8,700 nucleotides of DNA, taken from NCBI GenBank assembly GCA_039183635.1, contig JBCDBL010000148.1, positions 1 to 8,700 on the forward strand, given 5' to 3'. Shown one piece after another: positions 1-5,492 of the stretch (position 1 is its first letter; the number at the start of each line of letters is the position of its first letter). This DNA comes from JBCDBL01 sp039183635. GTDB lineage: Bacteria; Pseudomonadota; Alphaproteobacteria; Caulobacterales; Parvularculaceae. The notes beneath the pieces are model-generated. The model saw nothing but the letters and a program-made list of their open reading frames with translations, had not been told where the DNA came from and did no database searches. A program made the position numbers and the translations under genes.

Positions 1-2
1 AG

Positions 3-87
3 TGGTGCCCCTGGCCCGACTCGAACGGGCACGCCCGAAAGCACTTGATTTTGAATCAAGCGTGTCTACCAATTCCACCACAGGGGC
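3..87 (-). tRNA. tRNA-Leu (anticodon CAA, reads UUG)
   Basis: Read on the minus strand, the acceptor arm GCCCCTG pairs perfectly with CAGGGGC. It is followed by discriminator A (position 6) and a genomically encoded CCA (5-3). The anticodon stem CTTGA/TCAAG (60-56 with 48-44) closes the 7-nt loop TTCAAAA, placing anticodon CAA at 53-51. The T-arm stem GCCCG/CGGGC encloses TTCGAGT. A long variable arm containing a TTCG tetraloop lies between the anticodon and T arms, as expected for a class II tRNA, and with the CAA anticodon this identifies leucine. The length is 85 nt with CCA. A strong promoter lies just upstream (105-132). The 3' flank, and any terminator, falls outside the window. Confidence 0.97.
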
Positions 88-104
88 CCCATGCCGGAAG
101 GGGC

Positions 105-132
105 ATATTAGCTTTGCGCTTCCTTTGGTCAA
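105..132 (-). promoter_or_regulatory. Sigma70-type promoter of tRNA-Leu
   Basis: On the minus strand a -35 box TTGACC (132-127) and a -10 box TAATAT (110-105) are separated by 16 bp. The predicted start is near 98, giving a leader of about 11 nt before the tRNA. The bases just after the -10 box are GC-rich (GCCCC), like the discriminators of stringently controlled stable-RNA promoters. That regulatory reading is inference. The leader can also fold: bases 86-90 (GCCCC) can pair with 100-104 (GGGGC). Confidence 0.75.
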
Positions 133-285
133 GCATCGGATGCCAGCGCTCTGACATAGAGACGCCCGCGAGCGGACGCGCCGCCTTCGCCATGAACGCG
201 CTTCAGATCCGTTAACGAACCTTTCAGATGTTTCTGCCAAACGCCGCCATGCCCGCTTGCGAGACGCCGCGGAAGGCGATAGGGG

Positions 286-1065
286 ATGCGGCGGCAGAGA
301 TCAGATCGTATGAAAGGCGCGCCCATGACGGCGGAAACGACGGACGCCGCATCGGATACGCAAGGCGAGACGGCGCAAGGCGCAACCGCCTTGCTTGACG
401 CCATTTTGACGAAAGTCTCCGCGGAAGCGGCCGAACAGGCTGATATCGGCCAGCGCAATGATGGCGCCGGCCCTGGCGCGCCCTCAGCCGTTGACGAAAA
501 AGATGGCGAGACCCCACTGTCCGTGAGCCTCGGCCGTATTTTCGATCGGATGGAGGAGCGCGGCTTCGGCCTGATGCTCCTCATCCTCGCGCTGCCCTGT
601 TGTTTGCCGTTCGTCTATCTTTTGCCGCAACTCGTGGCGGGGCCGATGCTGCTCCTCGCCGGACAGATGGCGGCGGGCCGTCACGCCCCCTGGCTGCCCG
701 AAAAGGTGCGGGCGCGGTCCTTTCCGATTTCCTCGTTGCGCGACGTCGTCAATCGCAGCCGGCGTTACGTAGGCTGGTTCGAAAAGCTGTCGAGACCAAG
801 GCTTCTGTCTTTGTCGAGCCACAAAGCGAGCCGCGTCATCGGTCTTTTGATGATGCCGCCCTGCGCCTCCATATTGGTGCCCCTGCCCCTCACCAACACG
901 CTGCCCGGCATCGGCGTCGCCATCGCCGCCGTCGGCCTGATCGAGCGGGACGGTTTGCTCATCCTTCTCGGCCTGACCATCGGCCTGGGATGGGTTCTGC
1001 TGCTGCTACTCGGCGGGCCGGCGTTTCTCGCCTGGCTGGCGGCGAGCGTTTCGTCTATGATGTGA
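286..1065 (+). CDS. ExoD-family membrane protein
   Basis: Encodes 259 residues. Residues 77-250 match the ExoD family: a conserved opening stretch with SLGRIFDRMEERGFG at 81-95, then hydrophobic segments at about 94-112, 115-128, 187-203, 206-222 and 224-246. PLPLTNTLPGIG (199-210) is a typical family motif. ExoD was named from Sinorhizobium mutants affected in exopolysaccharide and alkali tolerance; the biochemical role is not settled. Residues 1-76 are polar, low in complexity and probably cytoplasmic. The start is uncertain. The ATG at 286 has GGAAGG 9 nt upstream. The ATG at 325 has AAAGG 7 nt upstream and would remove an arginine-rich extension, so it may be the true start. The gene lies 47 bp before dsbB on the same strand and may be cotranscribed. 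Confidence 0.88.
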   Translation: MRRQRSDRMKGAPMTAETTDAASDTQGETAQGATALLDAILTKVSAEAAEQADIGQRNDGAGPGAPSAVDEKDGETPLSVSLGRIFDRMEERGFGLMLLILALPCCLPFVYLLPQLVAGPMLLLAGQMAAGRHAPWLPEKVRARSFPISSLRDVVNRSRRYVGWFEKLSRPRLLSLSSHKASRVIGLLMMPPCASILVPLPLTNTLPGIGVAIAAVGLIERDGLLILLGLTIGLGWVLLLLLGGPAFLAWLAASVSSMM

Positions 1066-1112
1066 CGACGCGTCGCTTCAGCCGAACCGTAGCGTAGGAG
1101 TATATTCAGGGC

Positions 1113-1646
1113 ATGTTGAGACACCTCGCCAGCATTACCGCTGAACGCGCTTTGGCTGCAGGTTTCTTCGGAAGCGGTCTTTTGCTTGGCGGCGCCCATA
1201 TATTCGAAGCCGCCGGCTATGCGCCATGCGATTTATGTCTGGATCAGCGCGAAGTTCACTGGGCCGCCCTTGGCGTGAGCGCCGCCGGCTTGAGCGCCGC
1301 ATTTGTCTTTCACTCGCGCATCGGCGCGATTGCGGCGCTGTGCGTGGCCGCTCTTGCATACATGTTCAGCGCCGGGCTTGCGGGCTATCACGCCGGGGTG
1401 GAGTATGGGTTCTGGCCGGGGCCGGCGACGTGCAGCGGCGTTGGAAGTCTCGACATCGATCTGCAAAGCATACAAGAGGCCCTTCGCGGGCCCGCCGCGG
1501 GTCCGGCCTGCGACGAAGCGCCCTGGACGCTGTTCGGCGTTTCGATGGCAGGCTATAATATGTTGTTTTCCATGGGCCTGGCCGGCATCGCCGCAGCCGC
1601 AGGACGCGCCGCCATTATTGACGAAAGACGTAAAGCCCAAGCATGA
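1113..1646 (+). CDS. dsbB: Disulfide bond formation protein B (DsbB family)
   Basis: Encodes 177 residues. DsbB is an inner-membrane quinone reductase that reoxidises DsbA-type thiol oxidases and passes the electrons to ubiquinone. The first redox pair is C39-D-L-C42 in a periplasmic loop and is followed by the conserved QR (45-46). The second pair is C107 (in GPATCSG) and C133 (in PACDEAPW), the spacing expected for this family. Four hydrophobic segments are seen at about 12-30, 48-66, 69-90 and 139-164. The start has AGGAG about 12 nt upstream and a weaker CAGGG close to the ATG. The stop overlaps the start of coq7 by 4 bp (ATGA), which implies translational coupling. No dsbA is present in the window. 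DsbB-family assignment is firm; the exact partner is unknown. Confidence 0.93.
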   Translation: MLRHLASITAERALAAGFFGSGLLLGGAHIFEAAGYAPCDLCLDQREVHWAALGVSAAGLSAAFVFHSRIGAIAALCVAALAYMFSAGLAGYHAGVEYGFWPGPATCSGVGSLDIDLQSIQEALRGPAAGPACDEAPWTLFGVSMAGYNMLFSMGLAGIAAAAGRAAIIDERRKAQA

Positions 1647-2221
1647 CAGACGCCGCCGATAAATCGCCCCTCAACGCCGCCGCCCATGCGCCAGGCCCGC
1701 GCGAGGCCAGGATCGCTGAAATGATCCGTGTAGACCACGCCGGCGAATACGGCGCCGTGCAGATCTATCGCGGCCAACGGGCGGTGTTCGACCGGCTTGC
1801 CCACAAATCGCGCATGTCGGAGCTGTTGAAAGAAATGGAGGATGGCGAGCAGCATCATCTGGCTACTTTTGACAAAATCCTTCTGGAACGCGGCGTACGG
1901 CCGACAGCGTTCGCGCCCGTTTGGAACGCCGCCGGCTTCGCGCTCGGCGCGGCGACGGCCCTTATGGGCGAAAAGGCGGCGATGGCGTGCACCGAAGCCG
2001 TAGAGGATGTCATTGAAAAACACTACGCCGAGCAGGCTGAAGAGCTTGGCGATACCGAGCCGGCGCTGAGAGCGACCATCGAACAATTCCGCGAAGACGA
2101 AATCGGCCACAAGGACACAGCGATAGAAAACGGCGCGCCGGACGCCTTCGGCCATACGCTTTTGTCCGGCGTCATCAAAGCCGGCTGCCATATCGCCATT
2201 CGTTTGTCGGAAAAAATCTAA
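1643..2221 (+). CDS. coq7: COQ7-family demethoxyubiquinone hydroxylase
   Basis: Encodes 192 residues, the usual size for bacterial COQ7. The enzyme is a ferritin-like di-iron carboxylate monooxygenase that performs the penultimate, C6 hydroxylation of the ubiquinone ring at the membrane surface. The iron ligands are visible as two E...ExxH half-sites: E35 (in DHAGEYGA) with E69-x-x-H72, and E121 (in CTEAVED) with E153-x-x-H156 (EIGH). The conserved GEKAAMACTEAVE stretch lies at 109-121. All expected ligands are present, so the protein should be active. It is translationally coupled to dsbB. Its end lies 45 bp from the convergent gene at 2267, with no convincing terminator between. The product feeds the quinone pool that DsbB uses, a plausible but inferred reason for the pairing. 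Confidence 0.95.
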   Translation: MTDAADKSPLNAAAHAPGPREARIAEMIRVDHAGEYGAVQIYRGQRAVFDRLAHKSRMSELLKEMEDGEQHHLATFDKILLERGVRPTAFAPVWNAAGFALGAATALMGEKAAMACTEAVEDVIEKHYAEQAEELGDTEPALRATIEQFREDEIGHKDTAIENGAPDAFGHTLLSGVIKAGCHIAIRLSEKI

Positions 2222-2266
2222 CGGCGCCCCAGTGCATTTTGCGCGCTTTTCAAGTCGCTAGCGCTA

Positions 2267-2782
2267 TCAGGCCCAGTTTTCCTCAGCCATCGCTTCCATC
2301 ATCTGTTCGGAGGCTTCCGATAAAGCTTCATCGAGCGCATAGGGCTGGATTGGGAAGCCGTGGGAAACATCCTCATTGGCCAGAAGTTTTTCCTCGCCTT
2401 GTATATAAAGGTCGAGCGCCACATGGTCGCCGACCTGCGATAGGAACTTCTGAGCCTCACGCGGCACAGGGATATTGTCGTGGGAGCAATAGAGGATCAG
2501 CATCGCCGCGGCGTGCAGCATTGGAATATCATGGTGCGTCTCAACCCCGGTTGACGGATGAGCGAAAGTAAGACGCATGCAGTCTTCCATAAGCTCAGAG
2601 CCCATCAGCTTGCCTTGGGGCGTGTGATAAACTTCCAAACCGGTGCGTGAAACCGCAAGGCGAATTGATTTCTCAACCGCCTTGTTTGGAAAAACGATGC
2701 GCCTGAATTCTGTCGGCATTGCCTCCCGCCCCGCATCGCGGAACGCCTCCTCTTGTCGCTTAAACAAGAAGATATCAATCAT
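2267..2782 (-). CDS. Hypothetical protein, 171 aa
   Basis: I do not recognise this family. The protein is soluble, with no signal peptide or membrane segment. It starts MIDIFLFKR. Residues 26-66 look like an alpha/beta region (RRIVFPNKAVEKSIRLAV, then TGLEVYHTPQGK). A middle part is rich in His and Met (HPSTGVETHHDIPMLHAAAM, 75-94), and the C-terminal helix is acidic (about 150-171, ending AMAEENWA). Codon use resembles its neighbours and there is no frame break, so it is likely a real gene. No Shine-Dalgarno precedes the ATG. A -10-like TATAGA ends 7 nt before it, so the mRNA may be leaderless. A GGAGG precedes the internal ATG at 2719 but is only 2 nt away, which is too close. It is convergent with coq7. 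Confidence 0.75.
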   Translation of the reverse strand: MIDIFLFKRQEEAFRDAGREAMPTEFRRIVFPNKAVEKSIRLAVSRTGLEVYHTPQGKLMGSELMEDCMRLTFAHPSTGVETHHDIPMLHAAAMLILYCSHDNIPVPREAQKFLSQVGDHVALDLYIQGEEKLLANEDVSHGFPIQPYALDEALSEASEQMMEAMAEENWA

Positions 2783-2789
2783 AGGTTGA

Positions 2790-2795
2790 TCTATA
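2790..2795 (-). promoter_or_regulatory. Candidate -10 box of a leaderless transcript
   Basis: On the minus strand TATAGA (2795-2790) ends 7 nt before the ATG at 2782-2780. RNA polymerase would then start at or next to the A of the start codon. No good -35 box is seen 16-18 bp upstream, so support comes only from the -10 match and the absence of a ribosome binding site. Confidence 0.3.
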
Positions 2796-2918
2796 GTTAA
2801 ATAGACGATCTTTGGTTGAGAGGCCGTAAGTTACTGACGTCCGCCAGATGCGGAGGCTTAAAAAACTTCGCTTTGGACCGCGACAAGCGGTCCTGGATTA
2901 CGACGAGCCTGGCGTTAC

Positions 2919-3075
2919 CCTCCCCCGCGACGGCGGGGGAGGTGTCAGCGAAGCTGGCGGAGGGGGCCAGGACGCCGCCTATACGCCAAAAGCCGCCTTT
3001 TAAGCATGCAGATCGCATGCCCCCTCCGACCCGCGCGTGCCGCGCAGCCCACTTCCCCCGCCCGAGCGGGGGAGG
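2919..3075. repeat. Paired palindromic intergenic repeat, element A
   Basis: Two inverted halves face each other. The left half has a perfect 10-bp hairpin, CCTCCCCCGC (2919-2928) with GCGGGGGAGG (2933-2942). A second stem follows, GTCAGC/GCTGGC around GAA (2944-2958), ending in GGAGGGGGC (2959-2967). The right half starts with the exact complement GCCCCCTCC (3019-3027). It then has a GCGCG/CGCGC hairpin (3033-3045) and a near-perfect 10-bp hairpin, CTTCCCCCGC (3052-3061) with GCGGGGGAGG (3066-3075). The halves are separated by 51 bp of unrelated sequence. The same architecture recurs at 6571-6821. It is noncoding and resembles the GC-rich REP/MITE-like palindromes I recall from alphaproteobacterial intergenic regions; that resemblance is from memory. 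Confidence 0.85.
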
Positions 3076-3207
3076 AAAAGCCGCCAAACAGAGATCCTGC
3101 AGATAACAAAAATCTTACCCGGACGAGTCGCCGACTACACTGTAGAACGCGCCCAATCCTCAACCGAAAGCGGAGGTTTTTGATGGAATCAGAAACCGGG
3201 CGCGCCG

Positions 3208-3783
3208 TCAGGGCTCCAGCTCAGTATCCCAGTAGAGATAGTCCTGCCAACTTTCATGTAGATAGTTGGGCGGGAAAGCGCGGCCGCGGGCGTTCAGCTC
3301 ATGCATGGTCGGCCGTTCCGGCTTGTTGCGGGGGAACATTTTCGCCTCCGCCGCCAGGCGCCCGCCTTTGCGCAAATTGCAGGGCGAACACGCCGTGACG
3401 ATGTTGCCCCAGGTCGTCCGCCCGCCTTTGGAGCGCGGGATCAGGTGATCGAAGGTCAGGATATCGCGCTGCTTCGAGCCGCAATACTGGCACGTGAAGC
3501 CGTCGCGCAGAAACACATTGAACCGCGTGAAGGCCGGCGTGCGTTCGTGGCTGACATATTCCTTCAGGGAAACCACGCTCGGCAGCCGCATTTCGGAGCT
3601 TGGCGACCGCACAGTGCGGTCGTATTCCGCCACAATATTGACGCGGTCCAGAAACACCGCCTTCAGAGCGTCCTGCCAGGACCAGAGAGACAACGGAAAA
3701 TAGCTAAGCGGCCGATAATCGGCGTTCAACACCAAAGCAGGACAACCGTCAGGAGACATGTTGGCGACCTGCATGGCGTTCAC
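3208..3783 (-). CDS. HNH endonuclease (Cys4 zinc type)
   Basis: Encodes 191 residues. The HNH core lies at about 90-142. Zinc ligands are C98-x2-C101 and C132-x2-C135. The catalytic strand carries FDH (D112, H113), followed by N127 in the central helix region and N136 just after the last Cys. The N-terminal 60 residues (ALVLNADYRPLSYFPLSLW) are typical of the stand-alone HNH proteins common in alphaproteobacteria. Their substrate is not known to me, and they should not be assumed to be restriction enzymes. The frame opens with GTG at 3783, preceded by AAGGCGAG with reasonable spacing. In-frame ATGs at 3774 and 3759 are alternatives. No methylase or toxin-antitoxin partner is adjacent. The 5' leader carries a strong hairpin at 3807-3825. 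Confidence 0.9.
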   Translation of the reverse strand: MNAMQVANMSPDGCPALVLNADYRPLSYFPLSLWSWQDALKAVFLDRVNIVAEYDRTVRSPSSEMRLPSVVSLKEYVSHERTPAFTRFNVFLRDGFTCQYCGSKQRDILTFDHLIPRSKGGRTTWGNIVTACSPCNLRKGGRLAAEAKMFPRNKPERPTMHELNARGRAFPPNYLHESWQDYLYWDTELEP

Positions 3784-3806
3784 CGGTCTCGCCTTGTCAC
3801 AGACGT

Positions 3807-3825
3807 TATTCGGCGGCGCCGAATA
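3807..3825 (-). promoter_or_regulatory. Perfect 8-bp hairpin or operator upstream of the HNH gene
   Basis: TATTCGGC (3807-3814) and GCCGAATA (3818-3825) are perfect inverted repeats separated by GGC. They lie 24-42 bp upstream of the GTG start of the HNH gene. In RNA this would form a tight hairpin in the 5' leader; in DNA it could be a dimer-binding site. The structure is seen directly; the regulatory role is inferred. Confidence 0.4.
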
Positions 3826-3897
3826 CGGGAAGGTACGATACTATGACGCGCCAAATGAACGAAAGCGGCAAACTCCTTGCTTCAGACAGGTCATACA

Positions 3898-3925
3898 AAG
3901 CTATGTAAAGAAACGCTTTTGTCAA
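3898..3925 (-). promoter_or_regulatory. Possible promoter of the HNH gene
   Basis: On the minus strand there is a consensus -35 box, TTGACA (3925-3920). The best -10 at 16 bp spacing is TAGCTT (3903-3898), which is poor. If used, it would give a leader of about 110 nt that includes the 3807-3825 hairpin. Confidence 0.3.
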
Positions 3926-3964
3926 ACTGCTTTACTGCAAGGGAGTTTATACGATTCGAGATGA

Positions 3965-3983
3965 CAAAATTTTGACGGTCAAA
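3965..3983. other. Overlapping palindromes downstream of the carboxylesterase gene
   Basis: CAAAATTTTG (3965-3974) is a perfect 10-bp palindrome. It overlaps TTTGAC-G-GTCAAA (3971-3983). On the minus strand the second reads as a small stem followed by ATTTTG, so it could be a weak intrinsic terminator for the carboxylesterase gene, which ends at 4007. It could also be an operator. Confidence 0.3.
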
Positions 3984-4006
3984 GGCAAAATTTAACGAAA
4001 AGCGGA

Positions 4007-4675
4007 TCAAAACGCATCCCCGGCGAGTGCTGCCTTCAGGAATTCCCCGCCAAGCTGCAATCCGTCAGGGCCAATACCGTGGGGCGTTCCGGGGCTGATA
4101 TGATGCTGAACCGTGAGCCCCGCGCCCTGCAACGCCTCCGCTGCGGCGAGGGTCGCCTGGTGGGGAATGACGGGATCGGCGTCACCATGAACAAGCAGCA
4201 CCGGGGGGCTCGCCGTAGCCTCCGCCTCAAGTTTCGCAGCCGCCGCCAACATCCCGGAGTAACCGATAATGGCCGCAGGGGCGATTTGCCGGCGCAATCC
4301 AACATGGAGCGACATCATCGTTCCTTGCGAAAAACCGACCAGGGCGAGCGCGCTTTCATCCAAGCCATAGCGTTGAAGCTCCGCATCTAAAAACGCCTCC
4401 AGCGCAGGCGCGGCGCGGCGCACGCCTTCCTCAATATATTCCTCGCGGACCCGATCCGGTTGAATTGCGAACCACTGATAGCCGCCGGGAAAACCCGGCA
4501 CGCCCTCCGGCGCGTTGGGGGAGACAAAGGCGGTGTCGGGAAAAGACGCGCGCCAATGGGCGCCGATGCCGATGAGATCCTGACCATTGGCGCCATAACC
4601 ATGGCAAAAGACCACAAGGCGTTTGACCTCCCCTTCCGGTTCAAGGCGCGGTCCGTCAAGCATCGGCGTCGTCAT
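4007..4675 (-). CDS. Carboxylesterase of the acyl-protein thioesterase (phospholipase/carboxylesterase) family
   Basis: Encodes 222 residues, the usual size for this alpha/beta-hydrolase family, which cleaves short-chain or acyl esters and thioesters in the cytoplasm. The oxyanion-region motif VVFCHGYGANGQDL lies at 21-34. The nucleophile is S116 in GFSQG. The acid is most likely D167 in HGDADPVIP, and the base is H199 in TPHG, so the triad is complete. No signal peptide is seen. The open frame continues upstream to 5221, but that extension is antisense to the SRPBCC gene. The ATG at 4675 is chosen because an AAGGA-type Shine-Dalgarno lies about 10 nt upstream. A second ATG lies at 4663. It is divergent from the SRPBCC gene across 63 bp. 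The natural substrate cannot be told from sequence. Confidence 0.9.
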   Translation of the reverse strand: MTTPMLDGPRLEPEGEVKRLVVFCHGYGANGQDLIGIGAHWRASFPDTAFVSPNAPEGVPGFPGGYQWFAIQPDRVREEYIEEGVRRAAPALEAFLDAELQRYGLDESALALVGFSQGTMMSLHVGLRRQIAPAAIIGYSGMLAAAAKLEAEATASPPVLLVHGDADPVIPHQATLAAAEALQGAGLTVQHHISPGTPHGIGPDGLQLGGEFLKAALAGDAF

Positions 4676-4725
4676 TGTGGTTTTTCCTTTTCGTCTCGCA
4701 TGTGGCGCGGCGTTTCGATGCAGTG

Positions 4726-4731
4726 CATACT
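4726..4731 (+). promoter_or_regulatory. Candidate -10 box of a leaderless SRPBCC transcript
   Basis: CATACT, preceded by TG in extended -10 style (TGCATACT), ends 7 nt before the ATG at 4739. No convincing -35 box is seen. The support is positional: there is no ribosome binding site, and the spacing equals that found for the gene starting at 2782. Confidence 0.25.
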
Positions 4732-4738
4732 CGTCCCC

Positions 4739-5200
4739 ATGGCCGAATGCAAAATACAAACGCGGGTGAACGCGTCCCAGGAGCGCGTGTTCGATGTGTT
4801 TGCAGACCTGGCGAACTCGGCGACCCGCCTGTCCGGGCTGTCTTGTGTGGACATACTTACACAAGGGCCTGTCGGCGTCGGGACAAGATGGCGAGAGACC
4901 CGCGTCCTGTTTGGCAAGGCGGCGACGGAGGAGATGGAGATCACCGCCTTCGATCGCCCGAACGGCTATTCCGTAAAGGCGGAGAGCCATGGCGCGCTTT
5001 ATACGTCTCATTTTCATTTCGCCGAAGAAACCGGCGGCGTCAGAGTGACAACAGTGTTCAAAGCCGAGCCGCAGACATTTACAGCGAAGGTCCTCACAAT
5101 GCTGATGTCCAGCATGATGATGTCTTCGGTGCGCAAGGCGCTGGAGCAGGACATGGCGGATCTGAAGGCGTTTATCGAGGGCGAACACTCCGCGGCGTAG
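4739..5200 (+). CDS. SRPBCC family protein (polyketide cyclase/dehydrase-like)
   Basis: Encodes 153 residues with the START-like SRPBCC fold, a deep ligand-binding pocket. It opens with the family signature: a first strand (KIQTRVNASQERVFDVFADL, 5-24), then GPVGVGTRWRETR (43-55), the strands EEMEITAFDRPNGYSV (64-79) and TSHFHFAEETGGVRVTTVFK (89-108), and a long C-terminal helix (about 115-146). Such proteins bind hydrophobic ligands or act in export, cyclisation or stress responses; the ligand here is unknown. In-frame ATGs occur at 4700, 4718 and 4739. I prefer 4739 because the first strand begins right after it. None has a Shine-Dalgarno, and a -10-like CATACT ends 7 nt before 4739, so the transcript may be leaderless. 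It is divergent from the carboxylesterase. Confidence 0.85.
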   Translation: MAECKIQTRVNASQERVFDVFADLANSATRLSGLSCVDILTQGPVGVGTRWRETRVLFGKAATEEMEITAFDRPNGYSVKAESHGALYTSHFHFAEETGGVRVTTVFKAEPQTFTAKVLTMLMSSMMMSSVRKALEQDMADLKAFIEGEHSAA

Positions 5201-5263
5201 GCGCGCCTTCAAGGCTATCACAGACGTTCGACTTACAAATCAAGCATCGGCATACGATGGACA

Positions 5264-5341
5264 TCATCCCAGCGAAAACTGGGACCCAGGGCCGCATGCT
5301 CACAATTCCCCGCCCCTCTATCCTGACTTTCGTCAGGATGA
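5264..5341. repeat. Palindromic intergenic repeat, element C
   Basis: It has outer inverted ends TCATCC (5264-5269) and GGATGA (5336-5341). The left hairpin TCCCAG/CTGGGA (5267-5272 with 5279-5284) has loop CGAAAA. The right hairpin ATCCTGAC/GTCAGGAT (5320-5327 with 5332-5339) has a TTTC loop. This pair resembles widespread proteobacterial intergenic repeats with a CATCCCAGCGAAAGCTGGG-like left arm; I recall that resemblance but did not search it. It starts 64 bp after the SRPBCC stop and could help stabilise or end that transcript. Confidence 0.75.
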
Positions 5342-5359
5342 CACTGAATATGTTGGAAG

Positions 5360-5373
5360 ATGTTGATCAACAT
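5360..5373. promoter_or_regulatory. Perfect 14-bp palindrome, operator-like
   Basis: ATGTTGATCAACAT is fully self-complementary. A further half-site, ATATGTTG (5348-5355), can pair with CAACATAT (5368-5375), so there are two left half-sites and one right one. This looks more like a protein-binding site than an RNA element. It lies 225 bp before the start of the PcfJ-like gene. Function is inferred. Confidence 0.35.
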
Positions 5374-5453
5374 ATGGCGAAGGTTTGAGTTAAACAAAAT
5401 CCTACCCGCCCCCTTGCATTCCGTCCGTAAAAAGCGTAAACGCCTCATCCTCT

Positions 5454-5473
5454 CCTCAACAGATCCGTTGGGG
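5454..5473 (+). promoter_or_regulatory. Leader stem-loop of the PcfJ-like gene
   Basis: CCTCAAC (5454-5460) pairs with GTTGGGG (5467-5473) around loop AGATCC, giving 7 pairs including one T-G pair. It ends 8 nt before the AGGAG that serves the short ORF at 5493. Confidence 0.35.
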
Positions 5474-5492
5474 GAGCAACCAGGAGACTTAG

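Larger units (their letters stand above)
2783..3207. other. 425-bp intergenic gap
   Basis: This gap between the 171-residue protein and the HNH gene has no convincing gene. It holds element A (2919-3075) and, at 3105-3120, a short motif resembling one at 5393-5407. It also holds an isolated GGAGG (3172-3176) before an ATG at 3183. The ORFs crossing it on both strands mostly translate the palindromic repeat. Confidence 0.7.

Noticed and set aside
129..584. Minus-strand ORF of 151 residues overlapping the exoD start
   Set aside because: Its composition (Ser/Arg/Ala/Pro) is typical of a shadow frame, and it overlaps both the ExoD coding sequence and the tRNA promoter region.
2919..3075. CRISPR-like array
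   Set aside because: The repeats are inverted, not direct, there are only two units, and no cas gene is present.
2816..3163. ORFs on both strands in the 2783-3207 gap
   Set aside because: They translate the GC-rich palindromes of element A on either strand and have low-complexity Pro/Arg/Gly products.
3208..3783. HNH protein as part of a restriction or other defence system
   Set aside because: No methyltransferase, helicase, toxin-antitoxin or other defence partner lies beside it; stand-alone HNH proteins of this size are common.
4676..5221. N-terminal extension of the carboxylesterase to 404 residues
   Set aside because: It is antisense to the well-supported SRPBCC gene, is rich in Arg/His/Cys, and the esterase family starts near residue 1 of the 222-residue form, which has its own ribosome binding site.
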